Shown one piece after another: positions 12,246 to 25,240 of a stretch of 64,000 nt of DNA. Source of the DNA: Vanilla planifolia (Eukaryota; Streptophyta; Magnoliopsida; Asparagales; Orchidaceae); assembly GCA_023846275.1 (NCBI GenBank), contig CM043869.1, positions 15,657,501-15,721,500 on the forward strand, given 5' to 3'. The notes beneath the pieces are model-generated. The model did no database searches. It was given only the letters and a program-made list of their open reading frames with translations, and had not been told where the DNA came from. Made by a program: the position numbers and the translations under genes. Within the stretch, counting starts at the first letter, position 1. Every line of letters begins with the position of its first letter.

Positions 12246-14325
12246 AGTCACACTTATGTTTGATAAGTCAAATTTTAAATATTTAGAATATTATTTTAAT
12301 GTACTTATTTAGTGTAAATCAAGTATAATTTTTGATGAACAAATCATGTATCTTAGAAGATGGTGGATTAGTGGTCTGTAAAGTACCTTGAAATGTTTAG
12401 CAAGTTCCAAGGATTGAAGATAAGTGCACCAAACTTTGATAAGTTTTTTAATAGAATGTTAATTTATTGATTTTAAAGATTTCTCATTTCATATCAATCT
12501 CAAATCATATTCGAGTATCAAATTATTCAATCATCTTTTTGATTTAGCAAATGAATAGGATTCTATTTTTTTAAATCAATAATCCTTTTCTTAGGTAAAT
12601 TTTATTCTTGTCAAATTTCATGTTAGTTTGTTTGACAAACCTTTGTCGAATTAAAAAAAAATCAATTCTATTAGATTTTTAATAATTAAAATAAAGTTTT
12701 TTTTGTCACTTCTAAATTGTACCCAAGTGCAATAATCTCGACCCAGGCAAGCCTGATCGAGCAAGCACTCGTAAGACTCGGGTTAGGAAAATGGGGTTAA
12801 GCAAATTCGGGCTAATAGCGAATCCTAAATCAAATGGGGTAAGGCATTGGATTGAGTTGAACAGCACTCAAATTTACATGTATGGGTCAAATTGTATAAA
12901 CATGTATATTATGAGTACGCTCAGGGATGAATTCTTAAGCGTAAAAGAGGGGAGCTAGCCCTTTTTTTTCTCTACATAATACCTCAACGTGTATAATTAT
13001 AAAGTATAAATTCTTATCTTTTTCAATAATGTGAGACTAAATACCTTGTGTCTGCTTGCATCCAAAACTGGGAGCACTCAGCACTTTCTTCCACCTGTAA
13101 GCAATGATCTTATTGATCCAACCGTCCATTTGATGAATCAATCAGACAATTACTGCTTCATCCATGGTAACTGATTGATCCATCTGATGGTCATGATCTC
13201 GTTCAACTTCATTGGATGACTATTTTTATTTCTATTGTTTGGCATAATCTGTCATTGATTTTATAGCCCATATCTCTCCTAGTTGAATCCTATGGTCCAA
13301 TTCAAATCCTAATTTTTACCATTATTAAATCAAATGATTGAGATCTCATCTGACATAATCAAATTGCTAAGATTAAATCCATCTTGATTGGACCATCGAT
13401 AACTTATCTACTTATTCAGCATTAGATATAACGGTCTGTATCACCTTTGATCAGATTTAATGGCCCTAGTTCATCCCTTATAATGGTTAATTATTTAGCT
13501 GTTGTATTAGTCGTTTCAAAAATTTATTTTAACATTTTTTAAGTTGTTTGGGTCTAGCTTTTTAAATAGCTTTCTATACTTTATAATGACTATAATCAAT
13601 TTTTTTATAAATATCTAATAATTATAAATGAAATAACTAATGAATATGAATCAATCTTTAAGATCTAAATAAAATTCTACTCCATATTCTATTAGCATAA
13701 ATTCTATTATTAACAACTAAGGCTTCTCATTCTCAAATTGTCAAAGTTTTTTAGCTAAACCATACACATCTAATATTTTAAATTCTCATTTTTTTTCTTA
13801 AATTTAAGCTTATTATATCTTATTCTATTAATCAACAAGTATAAAAGTTATACAAATTTATCAAAATTTTTTAACTTTGCTATATTTTACTTTTTCTCTT
13901 GGGTTGGGCTGCCTAACATTTGTGAAAGCCCGAGTTTGATTTGATCTTGAAAAAAAATTGAGTTGGGGTTGAGCACACAGAAGTCTTGATTTTAGTTAAA
14001 CCCATAAAAACTAATAAATTGTAGGTGAACTGTAGGAAAAAAATATCAAGTTATAATATTTTGTTAGTGGTATTATTTTTTTACCTTGGTTGGGTGGTAG
14101 ATGTAGGTCATAATTTGAATCGAATCACCTAAAAATTTTAATGCCTCATTTTTTAATTTTTTTGTTTTTTTATCATATTAAAAGTAATACTACATATAAT
14201 CAAGATTTTCTACAAACATAAAATTATTTTTAAGAAATAAATATATTCAAAAATAAAAAAATTACTTTTAAGATCACAATTCACCCTCTTCTTGCAAGAT
14301 TCACACATTAATTTTTTACTTCAAT
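12246..14325. other. Intergenic; probably includes the Sirevirus 5' LTR
   Basis: No coding signal. Two patches of higher GC occur (12730-12900 and 13890-13980). The stretch immediately before 14326 should contain the 5' LTR of the following element, but no second LTR is available to define its ends. Confidence 0.4.
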
Positions 14326-14337
14326 TGGTATTAGAGA
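14326..14337 (+). other. Probable primer binding site (Met-tRNA), one mismatch
   Basis: Reads TGGTATTAGAGA, one transition away from TGGTATCAGAGA, and lies about 1 kb upstream of the gag remnant on the same strand. Confidence 0.5.
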
Positions 14338-15399
14338 GGGTTCCCCACATGAAGTGCATAAAATCACTTGTGGTATGCATTTTAATTATTTTATTTTAAT
14401 TTTTTTAATTATCATTTTGGTTACACACTAAATTAAAATTTTCTTTTATTATTTTTGCATGCTTTCCAAAATACGTGTTTATTAGTTTTTTTTTTTTTTG
14501 GCAATTATAATTGTGTTCTCCTTTGCATTTATAATGGCATTCAGTTAAACCTATGTCTTTATTATTAACCATAATTCTAACAAGTATTACCGACTTGTTA
14601 TGCTTTTTTTTTTTTTATAGGAAAAATTGATGAAATCCTTCCAAAATTACAATTTAAAGTACTTCGAGCCAGTGCAGCAATAACTCAGGAATTTTGCATT
14701 GTTTCTGCCTTCCCCATTTTGAAACACAGCACATCAGCTCTTCTCCATTGCTATAGTAAATTCCCTTCATGAGCTCTCTCAGTGATAACTTAGTTCATAA
14801 GATATTTTCCTGCAATTTCAACAAGAATTGGTATTTCTGAACTTGAACTGTAGGTTTCTGAACTCTTTTTCTTCAATACAGCAATAACTTGAACTTCTTC
14901 TTGCAGCTACTTAAGAAACAAACACTACCCAATTGTTTCTTCTTCCCTGGATTTCTAATTGCATCCGGTGTTTGAACCTTGCTGTTGCTTTTTTTTTTTT
15001 TTTTTTTTTTAGGATATAAGCTTTATCACTGCTACAAATTGTGCTATAGAATGTACTTTTTTTTTTTTTTAGTTTACTCCTTAAGTTTTCAATATATCTT
15101 CATCCATGATTGATATTGATGTAACATTTGATGAAGGATCTTATTTAGTGCATCGAGTAAATTTTATTTATATTGAAAACATAGACTTAGAATTTTTATT
15201 TAATCAATTAATTTAAAAATTTTGAAAATATTTATTAAACCATGTGATTTACCTAGAGATTTTATGCATAAATAAAATCAAGTCTTTTAGTGAATTTAGT
15301 GGTGATCAAAAGAGAATGGCATAACTCAATACAAGATACTCAAATACCTTCATTGTGACATATCTCAAATTAAATTTAATCAAGTTATGAATTTGCATA

Positions 15400-16060
15400 T
15401 CATACATGAAGTTTAGAAAGAATTAGATGTTACTTATGAAGGTACTTCACAAGTAAAAGAAACTAAAATAAATCTTCTTACACATAATTAAGAGCTATCT
15501 AGAATGAATTCTAAAGAAACTATAAAGAAGATGTTTATGTGATTTACTAATATTACTAATGGATTAGTAAATCTTAAAGAAGTATTTTTTTTAATACAGA
15601 TCTTGTAAGAAAAGTTCTAAGGATTCTGCCCAAAGAGTATGATTCCCTTGTAATGACAATAAAGGTGGCCAAAGACAAAAATAAGCTAACATTTGATGAG
15701 CTACTTGGAGAATTATTAATTGCCAAAATTTAGATAAATAGAAGGGTTTAAGAGAAGGCTTTCACTTGTAAGCCAAAAGCATGGAGCAAGAAAAGAGGAA
15801 CCTTTGGCAGATAAAGCAAGCAAGGAAGATTTAGATGTGACATCCATCTTTTCTATGAATTTGGAGGAAGTGATAAATTTTCATGTTAAATGTTTAGCAA
15901 AATATTTGGCAAAAAATTTTGTAAATAAGAATTGACAAAAGAATAAAAGAAGGGATAAGATGAAGGCACTGAGATGTTATGAATGCGATCAAACTGACCA
16001 TATAGACCAGATTGTCAACAACTCAAAGAAATGGAAAAGATGAGAAAAAAAGAGAATAAA
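15400..16060 (+). pseudogene. Sirevirus-like gag remnant
   Basis: Plus-strand fragments include ELDVTYEGTSQVKETKINLL, LVRKVLRILPKEYDSLVMTI and LTFDELLGELL, the conserved copia gag (UBN2-type) core. A zinc knuckle follows at about 15973-16015: CYECDQTDH, then after a one-base shift the final cysteine in the context RPDCQQLKEM. Internal stops and the frameshift show it is dead. Confidence 0.75.
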
Positions 16061-16909
16061 GAAGAAGAAAACCATCCAAGCTGCTTGGAGCACTTTAGAA
16101 GATTCTGATTGCAAAACTTTCAATAGTGAGGAGAAAGGGACTTAATGACAAATAATGATTCAAGCACATCTAGTCAAGAAGAAGAGAAAGAGGTAAGCTC
16201 TTAGTCTAATGATGTTCTTGAAAATAACTACATAGAAGTTATTACGACTTTAACTTATTAAGGTGTGCACATAAAAAATTTAAAAAGTTTTATAAAGAAA
16301 AGATTGATCTTCTAGAATTTTTCATGAAAGAAGATGACAAAAAAATAGAAATGCTTCAAATTTGTGATGAAAAAAATTTCATGATTATTGAGAATACTCA
16401 TTGAAAGAGAAAATTACTAGTTTAAAAACAAAAAATTCACTTTCTTGAGCATGAAAAATTTTCTATTACTTTACATGGTATTCATTTTTCCAAACATGAG
16501 AATGTCTTTTGAATACATACAAAATATTTCAAATATTACATGCTTTTATTGTTGTAGAAATGGATATACTATCAAAGATTATAAAATCAAGAAAAATATT
16601 TGTAGCTCAAAATCTTATTTCAAATGGGTAATTAAAACTATATTATGAATGTTTATTTAGTGAATATTAATACTCAACCTAAGCTTTCTTGGGTTCTTAA
16701 GGTTAGAGAATAGAAAAATTAATATAAGATATCTTCACATTCATGGTGTAGAGATATGATATATTAGAAACATTCATAGGTTAGAAATAATATATATAAA
16801 AAATTTATGTATAAGAAAACATACAAACTAAGAAAATAAAAGTTATATTTTATGATTATTTAGTTAAAATTTTATAATTTATGAAATCATATATAGAGAA
16901 AAAATAAAG

Positions 16910-19690
16910 ATCTAGCTCTTATGTGTTGGATAGTGGATGCCTAAGACATATGATCGAAGACTATTTAAAATTTGTATCAATAGAATGTTGACCAAGTAGA
17001 CTAGTAACATTACGAATCAACTCTAAGAAGAAGATAATTGAAATTGGCAATATAGATATGCTCATTTTATAGTTTCAAATATTTTCTTAGTTGATGGATT
17101 AAAATTTAATTTAATTAGTATTAGTCAATTATGTGATAATGGTTATTTTCTAAATTTTGATACTTAATATTACAAAATATTAAAGAATGATTAAGTATTA
17201 TTAGTTAGTAGAAGAAAAGATAATACATATGTGATTAAGTTTGATCAACTAAAAGCTAGTGGAATAGAATCCTTTGTTACACATTTAAATGAGAATAATT
17301 TATGACATAGAAGAATAGGCCATGTAGGTTATTCAAACTTAAAAAATAAGCTAGATATAGTTAAAGGTCTTCCTAAATTAAATAAAACTTGTTTGAAAAT
17401 ATGTGAATCATGTCAAAAAGAAAAGCAAGTTAAATCCTTTTTTAAAGCAAAAAAGTACTTAACCACTAGTAGACTTTTAGAGATAATTTATTTAAACCTT
17501 TTTGGACCCATAATATCATTGAGTTTAGGTGAAAAGAAATATAGATTTATTATTATTGATGATTTTTTAGATATATTTTGGTAGTATTTCTTAAGAATAA
17601 AAGTGAGATATTTGACAATTTTGTTAATTTAATAAAAGAGATAGAAAGATAAACTAATCTCAAATAAATTTATAAAATGATAATGGTAATGAATTTAAGA
17701 ATGATTATTATAAGGACATGGAAATAAGACATCTATTTATATGTCATTTACACCTCAACAAAATAGGATTGTAAAAAGAAAGAATTGAACCTTAGTAGAG
17801 ATGGGTAGAACGATATTGGTCAAATATAATCTACCAAAGTACTTTTGGGCTGAGGTAATTAATATGGATTGTTATATAGTAAATGGAATTAATTTAACAT
17901 CAATACTTAAGAAAACTTATGAATTATTTAAAAATAAGTGACAAAATGTTAGCAACTTTCATATTTTTGAATGTAAATATATCTTTCTTAATAATGAAAG
18001 AGCCAACTTGAAGAAGTTTGATGAAAAAGTAAATGTAAGAATTTTTTTAAGATACTCTTCTCTTAGAAAAGCATATAAAGTTTATAACATAAATACTTAG
18101 AAGATAGAGAAATTAATACATATAATGTTTCATGAGTCTATTCAAGAGATAAATAATAAAAATTTACATGAAGAGATAAAATCCTTATAAAAATTAGATT
18201 TGAAAGAAGATGAAGACAAAATTAGAAATAAAAAAGAAGAAGAAGAGATTAGTTATCAATTACCTAAAGATTAGAGATATCAAGATTCACATCCAAAGGA
18301 ATTAATAATAGGAGATGTTAATAAAAAAAGTTAGGACTAGAGCTTCAATAAAAGAAATTGATCATAATATATTTGAGTCTTTCACAAGACCAATATTTAA
18401 AGAAGATGCACTTAAGGATGACTATTAGGTTCAAGTAATGAATGAAGAATTAAATCAATTTGAGAAAAACAAAGTATGAGAATTAGTTTCTAAGCCTATG
18501 ATTAACACATAATTGGAACCAAATGAGTATTCAAAAATAAATTAGATGAAAATACAGTGATCATTAGAAACAAAGTTAGAGTTGTTGCTAAGGGTTATAA
18601 CTAAGTTGAAGGTATAAATTTTGGGGAAGCATTTGTACTAGTAACAAGATTAGAGAACATTAGACTTCTCTTAGCATATTCTTGTCATAAAAATTTTAAA
18701 TTATTTTAAATTGATGTATAAAGTAAATTTTTAAATAGGATAATTAGGAAGATGTATATGTAGTACAACCCCTTGATTTTGAGAACCATGCACATGGTGA
18801 TTATATATGTAACACTTTTATGATCTTAAGCCAGCTCCTTATATATGGTATCATAGATTAAGTAATTATATAGTTGATACAGATTTTAGGAAAGGAAAAA
18901 TAGATACCACATTATTCTTAAAATCTTTAAATAATCATATGTTACTCGTTCAAGTTTATGTTGATGAGATAATTTTTAGAAGTACAAATGAAAATCTGTG
19001 TAAAGAATTTAGTGACTTAATGACAAGAGAGTTTGAGATGAGTATGATGGATGAGATGAATTTTGAAAATCTATGTAAATAATTTAGTGACTTAATGACA
19101 TGAGAGTTTGAGATGAGTATGATGGATGAGATAAATTTTTTCTTAGAATTGCAAATTAAATAATTAAAAGATGAGATTTTTGTTTCTCAAACTAAGTATT
19201 TAAATGAATTATTCAAGAACTTTGGATATAAAGTATAAAAAGATTCTAATCGATTAATCAATCCATTTAGACTTAGATAAAATTTGGAAATCTATTGATC
19301 AAAAATTTTATAGAGATTTTATTAGATCATTACTATATTTAATGAAAAATAAACTAGACATCTATTTAGTGTTGACTTATGTGCTAGATTATAATAAACT
19401 CTTAAGGAAAGTCATCTAAAAGTGGTTAAATCAATCTTGAAATATTTAAAAAATACAATGAACTTAGGTTTATGATATCATAAAATACTCTTTCATGTGA
19501 TCTTATAAGATATACAGATTCTGACAGTATAAAATCTAGGATAGATAAGAAAAGTACCTCAGGTACATGTCAATTCTTAAAAAATTATCTAATTTCATGA
19601 TCGAGCAAGAAGCAAAATTGCATAGCCCTACCAACCACAGAAGTCGAGTATGTAGCGGTTGAAAGTTGTATTGCCCAAGTATGTGAGAAT
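16910..19690 (+). pseudogene. Sirevirus-like pol remnant (protease, integrase, RT, RNase H)
   Basis: Protease core SSYVLDSGCLRHM with the D-S-G triad (about 16916-16960); GAG-pre-integrase with LKICESCQKEKQVKSFFKAK (open at 17393-17584) and the integrase start LFGPIISLSLG. RT signs are RNKVRVVAKGYN (18567 onward), the YVDE form of the catalytic YVDD box (about 18957-18968), and EFEMSMMDEMNF; RNase H is seen as TDSDSIKSRIDKKSTSGTC and ALPTTEVEYVA. The catalytic second aspartate of YVDD is changed to glutamate, and many stops occur. RT also carries an internal duplication (18990-19139). Confidence 0.75.
18990..19139 (+). repeat. 75-bp tandem duplication inside the RT remnant
   Basis: Two adjacent 75-bp units, 18990-19064 and 19065-19139, both starting gaaaatct and ending aatttt, with only a few substitutions. 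The unit is exactly 25 codons and encodes ENLCKEF...FEMSMMDEMNF twice. Confidence 0.95.
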
Positions 19691-20489
19691 TATTCTTCTA
19701 TTCTACAAATTTGAGGGACTACCACACCTTGCTTATAAAACTCATCCTATTTCCTTATTAATTAATTATTATTGGGTCATCTCACAGATGTAATACCAAA
19801 ATTGAACACACAACATATCATAGGAAAATAATGATGGAACTGATTAGACACATTCATTAATTCACCAACACATAAAAAAGTGATATTACCAAAATATGAA
19901 ATTTTACTTACACGTCGGTATTATAGCATATTATACAACCAAAACCATATATATACCAAGATGGATTTACTCATGTGAGGTTATGCATTATATATGAAAA
20001 TTTGTAATAAAGTATTGGTAAATGAATATGTGAGACATGGACTATTTTGGATATGCTAGTTGATGATGATGTCGTGGTGCTTATTTATTTAGCTTATTTA
20101 TATATTTTATATTGCTTTAATTTAATGTTCAATATTCTTATCATAAAGATTTACCTACTAAAGTTTATGATCATTATTTATTTCTTTTTATATTATAGAT
20201 TTATGCCTATAGTACACTAAGATGGTTATATTAGGGTGGCAATAGAAATGGGGGTGACTCACTAAATTACCTTGAGGGTTCTTCTTTGTATAGTTTGGAT
20301 TATGTAATATGCTTTAGTAGACTTATTGTATAAATATATATTTTTTGTAATATCACAAATTTTATTTGTTAGTGAATAAAGGATGTGCCTAGTCTAAATG
20401 AAAAAAATGAGTGTTTGGATTGGTTCAATCATTTTTCTAAGGGATATTGTGTCCTAAATTTCTTTGTTAACACTCTAATATGACCTAAT

Positions 20490-21520
20490 AATACTTAATT
20501 AATCAGTTAATTAGATGGGTTTTATACGTGGGGCATGATAAGGACACTACTTTTTTTGCAAGATGTCATATGTGTCAGACTCATGCCTCTTTCCTCAAAA
20601 GGTAATTGTTGAGATGAAAGTCATCATTATTTCTTAGTCCTTCTCAATATATGGTGTGGACTTTCTTAGCCCATTCTCAACCATCAAAGGTTGAAGAAAT
20701 TTCCTCCTTTTCTTAATTGGCTATTTTTTCAATTAGATCAGTGGCAAACCTCTTGTTAGTTAGAAAACTATCGAGGTTTATAACATCCTGTAGATAGACA
20801 TTTTTAGTAGATTTGAAATTCCTTTAGCTTTTTTTTACTAATAAGTGGACCATGTTTCAAGTGAAAAAACCCTATGATTTCTACAAAAGGTGTGATTGTC
20901 AATTGAATAGTTCCTCTATTAGTCATCCTTAAATGAACAACCAACTAAGATAATAAATAAATGCCTATTAAAGATTCTAAATTTGCAACTCAAGGGAAAT
21001 AAAGGAACTTGGACATATGAGCTCGCCAGTGCATTGTAAGCTTATAAAATAGTACCTTTTGCAACCGTTAATCTACAACTCTAGAGAAATGGTCTTAGTA
21101 GAAATTGAGCACTCTACTCTTTGGGTTGAGAATTTGCAAGGTGACAAAGATGAAATATGACCTTGTTGATCAAATGAGTAAACAAAAAGGATTGAGCTTG
21201 ATTTTCTTCAAGAGAAGCATGTAAAAGATCACTTGCATGAACTTAATAGAAAGTAACGTATGGAGAAATATTTCAACAAGAACATTAGAAAGAATATTTT
21301 CAAGGTTATAGAATTGGTTCTCAGGAAATGTGTGGTCCCTCTATGCCATGTGTGTCTCATTAAGCTCATTTCAAACTGAGAGGAAGCATATCTCATCAAA
21401 GCCATTATTGAAACAAATGTGTACCAAATCTAGATGGAAAATGGAGTAGAGCCATCTTAATCGTGGAGTGGAGACCACTTAAACTAGTTCTACCCATGAC
21501 ATGTATGGTTTTTCCTCTTA
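20490..21520 (+). pseudogene. Tat-like Ty3/gypsy integrase remnant, copy 1
   Basis: Broken frames show the zinc-binding CHMCQTHASF motif (about 20564-20600), core pieces such as ISHP-MNNQL (HPQTNGQ relative, 20920 onward), the spacer ending in IEHSTLWV, the QEKHVKDHLHELNRK segment (21216 onward), KYFNKNI...VLRKC, and the C-terminal EEAYLIKAIIETNVYQIWMENG (WEGPYL relative). This order and wording fit Tat/Retand-type integrases. Upstream RNase H has been replaced by the Sirevirus remnant. Confidence 0.7.
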
Positions 21521-22199
21521 TTTCATATGTTGATGGTATTGCCTAAATTGACTTGAGCTTTTCAATATTTTAGATCAATTGTGTGCTCAAAGTTTTTTTT
21601 AACTTAGATCTATTTCTCTAAGTTAAATTATAATGCATAAGAGATTTTTAAAAGTTATACTTTAACAAAAAAATACAATTACTTGAAGTGAAAAACATTA
21701 AAAATTTCTTTTTTTGAAAAGGGAACTATTTTTGAAGTCTATATCTATTTGAAACCTGTTAAGATTACATCTATCTTTGAACATAACTGTTAATGTTTCT
21801 TTCACAATTGACATTGACTATGTCCATGTCTTACGAAGTCTATTGAGCTTGGCTCAAATCTAAAGGATGCAAATATCCATTCATCACTTGACTCTTGTGC
21901 TTTTATTGACATTTTGATTAACTTAATCAACCATTTGAGAAGTCATTAATTTATTCTCTATATTTTACTTAAGGCATTCATCATTGACCTATTATATGAA
22001 GGACTTGAGAGGCGTAATAGTAACTTTCTCTCTATATTACCTTCATCTTTGTTGTAATGTATGAAGGTTTTATGAAGTGTAGTCTTAACTTTCTCTCCAT
22101 CTCACCTTTATTATTTCTTAATCAATTGTAGATCTTGAGAGTTGTTGATATTGATTTTCAATATCATGGCTGCATTATCAAAGATATTTGTAAGAGAAG

Positions 22200-22890
22200 G
22201 AAGATCTTTAGCATTAAAATTTAATGGAATTGGACAAGTGGCTCCATGGTGTCCTACCATTCAAACTTTCTATAGTGATTTTTAAAGTTTATTTCTTCAA
22301 AGAGGGATATCCACCTATGATGAAGTACATGATGAAATACTAGGATGCTTGTTTATTTCTTTTACAAAACTTCACATGCCACAAACATTACACACCTCTT
22401 CTTTAATGTAATCATCAAAATTGTTGGTTTAAATCATGAAGTTTACTTTATGAGATATGTTTTGGAAAACTCTTTGGCATCTTATGAGGACTAAGTCGAT
22501 GTTTTCTTTGGTATATCATCAATAAACCAATGACAAATAGAAGTGGTCAATAAGAGCTATAGAAATCTCATATTTAATGAAATAAGAGAAAATGCAAAAA
22601 TTTGGGAATTGCTTCTTTTGCTTGTTGAATATCTTATTATAGTTTTGTTAATTATTTGATTAGAATGAGTCCATTTGAAATATACTTGTGTTTTTAGCCA
22701 TATAGATTCATTGACTGAATTCTATACTTATTCTTGCTTTGTTGATTTAACATACACTTTTGATTAGTTTGTCTCTTTATTACCTAAGAATATATCACAA
22801 CAAGATAATACAAGTAAAGAAATCAAAATACTAAGCTATGCTCATAGACACCATAGGTAATTAAGTAGTTCAAAATTTGTTGTTCTTTTC
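22200..22890 (+). pseudogene. Chromovirus-like integrase remnant, copy 1
   Basis: Fragments include FYKTSHATNITHLFFNVI, LENSLASYED, then a run matching the TEVVNRTLGNL box (IEVVNKSYRNLI) and ENAKIWELLLLLVEYL, and near the end SYAHRHHR. It is a different integrase type from the one 1 kb upstream. It is cut at about 22890, just after the position equivalent to 61500, so the C-terminal domain is missing here but present at 61.5-61.9 kb. Confidence 0.7.
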
Positions 22891-23351
22891 AAGTGACGGT
22901 AACAATAAGCTACAAAATGATGGGAGACAAGATGGTGGGGTATGATTGATGCAGCACAGGTAGAGCTTTTGGTCTGGTTTTTGGGTAAGCCTAGGCTTAG
23001 TGGAATAGTGTAGGTTAGCAAGGGCTAATGGGTCAGTGCTAGTTATTATAGGTTAGAGCAAATCGAGGTCATCATTGGTGATGGATTGAAGTGGGTCAAG
23101 CAAATCAGTTAGGTTCTCAGGTTAGTATAAGTCACATAGGCATGTGGTTTGGCTTGAGCGATAGCTACTATTGTAAATGGCAATGATGATGATGTCTGAT
23201 AATGATGGACAATGGAGGTATTATTTAAAAACTCAGTTTTGAATATTTTTAAAAATAATTTTTAACTAAATTTTGCATTAATGGACTTATAAAACTTGTG
23301 CGATACTAGCAGATGTGTGTTTGTGAGCTAATATTAGATGCTCTTGAGTCA
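22890..23351 (-). repeat. 3' LTR fragment (U3 start) of the minus-strand gypsy element
   Basis: Aligns, diverged but collinear, with 27030-27492 (the start of the 5' LTR): for example the phrases around 'gggtcagtgctag'/'gggtcgatcgacg' and 'gtgtttgtgagctaatat'/'gtgtttatgagctaacat'. The rest of the LTR is deleted at ~22890 together with the chromovirus sequence equivalent to 61.5-62.4 kb. Confidence 0.7.
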
Positions 23352-23360
23352 TCCTCCCCA
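23352..23360 (-). other. Polypurine tract before the 3' LTR
   Basis: The minus strand reads TGGGGAGGA directly before the TGAC that begins the LTR, the normal position of the plus-strand primer. Confidence 0.65.
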
Positions 23361-23899
23361 TGTGAGGGAGAGAGCTTAGCTCAGTGGTATCAAGGTGATG
23401 GGTATAATACAACAAATATGGTGTGATATGATAGAGGTCATCATAGATAAGTTAGGAGTTCTCAGTCAAAGACTTGCCTTTCCAACAAATTAAAAATTTT
23501 CTAAGTATATAACCAAAGAATTGTCTCATGATCTAAAGTTCCTTCCATATTGTCCTTATTTTTAGGACTAATATAAAAGTAGGAATGGGTTCACTTAACA
23601 TAAGAGAACTATGCTCAAATATCTCACTAGGTATTGGATGTGATGTTGTGTGTGAGACTAAATCCTTAACATTAAAGGTTAAATGATCTCATACTCTCTT
23701 GGTAAATCCAACACATACATAGTAGTTTTCCATTTTTAAATAATCTTAAAATGTCAAACTCTACGTGCTTATAATATCTTGTAAATTTTAAGAGAAAATC
23801 TTTCTAACCTAACTCTAATTATACCATAACCTCTTTCATAAAATTTCTTAATTGTTTTTTGAAAATATACTAGTTTCTTGTATCTTTTGTTAGATTAAT

Positions 23900-25240
23900 T
23901 TTTTCAAATATTATTTTATGATATGTAAAGAAAAAAGTAAAGACAAAAGTTTGAAAGTTTATTAGTAAGAAAAGATCAATAGAAGGCATTGGCTTATTAT
24001 GATGATAAATTTTGAAAGGACTTAGGCCAATATTATGATTCACAAAATTACTGTATGAAAATTTAGCTTATAGGAGTAGTGGATTTTAAAGCTTAAGTTG
24101 TCCTTTATCAAGCTAAATAGAAGATTTTTTAGATTATGATTTACTACTTAATTTGTCTATCTGCTTGTGGATGGTAGGCTGAAAAATATTTTAGATTGGT
24201 CCTTAATAAATGACAAGGTTTTCCAAACATAACTTATAAATCTTACTTTTTGATTAGATATTATGGTCATCCTATATGATTGTTTCTTAATTTTTATGTT
24301 GGTGCTAAAGATGTTAGTGCACATCAAGTCGTCTTATGGTTGTAGGGTTGTAAGGGTGCACCTAACAACTAAAATCATGAATTTTTTTGTATTTTTTAAT
24401 TCTTTCTTAGCTTCGTTATTGAGCATTATATTTTTTGAGACTTTTTATTTATTATCACTATCTATGTTTATAGTCATGGATCTCTTTAGATAATTTATAG
24501 CTATATATCTTTTTTCATGAAACATGAAATAGGTGATTCTAGACTAGGTGGATTGTCTTGAAGAAAGTGTAAAGAAGTGGATGATAATGTGGGTATGACA
24601 GATTTAAAAATTCTAGTGGAAGGGATAGAAGAAGTGAAAGTATAAGTAGGCTGAGAAATGATAGTACTAACAATTAGAGGGACTAGCTTATTGTTTCTCT
24701 TAAAATAAAAAAATTCTATTTTTTTATATTTTTAATTATGTAATAAACTTTCTTTCTCTAAGATACTAATATTTCTTAAGTTAAGATCAGTCTGTATGTA
24801 TTCTTTTAAACTTGTCTTAAAATAAGAGAGTACTATATGCTTAATTAAGTTCATCTTTATTACATTAAATTTATAATCTTTAAAATTGTTAATGTACTCC
24901 TTAATAAATCTACTATCTTAAGAAAACATTTTCTATTTATCTAATAATTTGTTATTTTAAGCTATTAGAATAAACTTCTTGTACAACCTAACCTTAAGGT
25001 TTCTCTAAGTTTAGGATATCTCTTCACCATTATAGCATATTATCATCAAGTTTGTAAAAACCTATAAGCAATATCAGTGAGTTTAGTCTTAATAAATTGA
25101 TATTTCTTTTACTCACTCATTTGGTGCCAGTCAAGGTGATCATCTATACTAGTTTATCAGTCTATGTAATCTTTAAAATCGAAACTACCATCAAAAGTTG
25201 GGACATCTAGTTTCACATTAAGGATATTCTCTCTCTCAAC
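23900..25240 (-). pseudogene. Ty3/gypsy gag-protease remnant
   Basis: From 25226 downward the minus strand encodes NVKLDVPTFDGSFDFKDYID, the conserved start of the gypsy gag domain, followed in shifted frames by IKEYINNFKDYKFNV and FKTSLKEYIQTDLNLRNIS (the gag core that ends in '...LREFVQ...LEEA'). At about 24380-24260 ILVVRCTLTT...NIFSTNIKIKKQS matches the segment that leads into the protease in many plant gypsy elements. Stops and shifts are frequent. Confidence 0.65.

Larger units (their letters stand above)
14326..19690 (+). mobile_element. Sirevirus-like Ty1/copia remnant, no 3' LTR
   Basis: In order on the plus strand: a weak Met-tRNA primer site (14326), a low-complexity leader, gag (15.4-16.06 kb), protease, GAG-pre-integrase, integrase (16.9-18.0 kb), RT (18.4-19.3 kb) and RNase H (19.5-19.69 kb). 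The phrase set (KIIEIGNI at the protease, VSRRKDNTYVIKFD, NENLCKEFSDLMTREFEMSM in RT, KSTSGTCQFL in RNase H) is typical of Sireviruses. The element stops abruptly near 19690, where sequence shared with 58.83 kb begins, so its 3' end and LTR are lost. Frames are heavily interrupted. Confidence 0.75.
19700..22890 (+). repeat. Large duplicated block, left flank of unit 2 (pairs with 58.83-61.5 kb)
   Basis: Collinear, same orientation, with 58830-61510. Anchors are 19815-19990/59020-59130 ('attaccaaaatat', 'tatagcatatta'), 20815/59510 ('accatgtttcaagt'), 21410/60070 and 22150-22880/60790-61500. The other copy lacks about 570 bp present here at roughly 20120-20680. A diverged ~66-bp tandem duplication near 21998-22125 is also visible near 60653-60775. 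Confidence 0.8.

Noticed and set aside
23370..23400. 'tagctcagtgg' resembles a tRNA/SINE A-box
   Set aside because: No B-box or tRNA fold follows, and the stretch lies just inside the minus-strand gypsy element beside its polypurine tract. Chance match.
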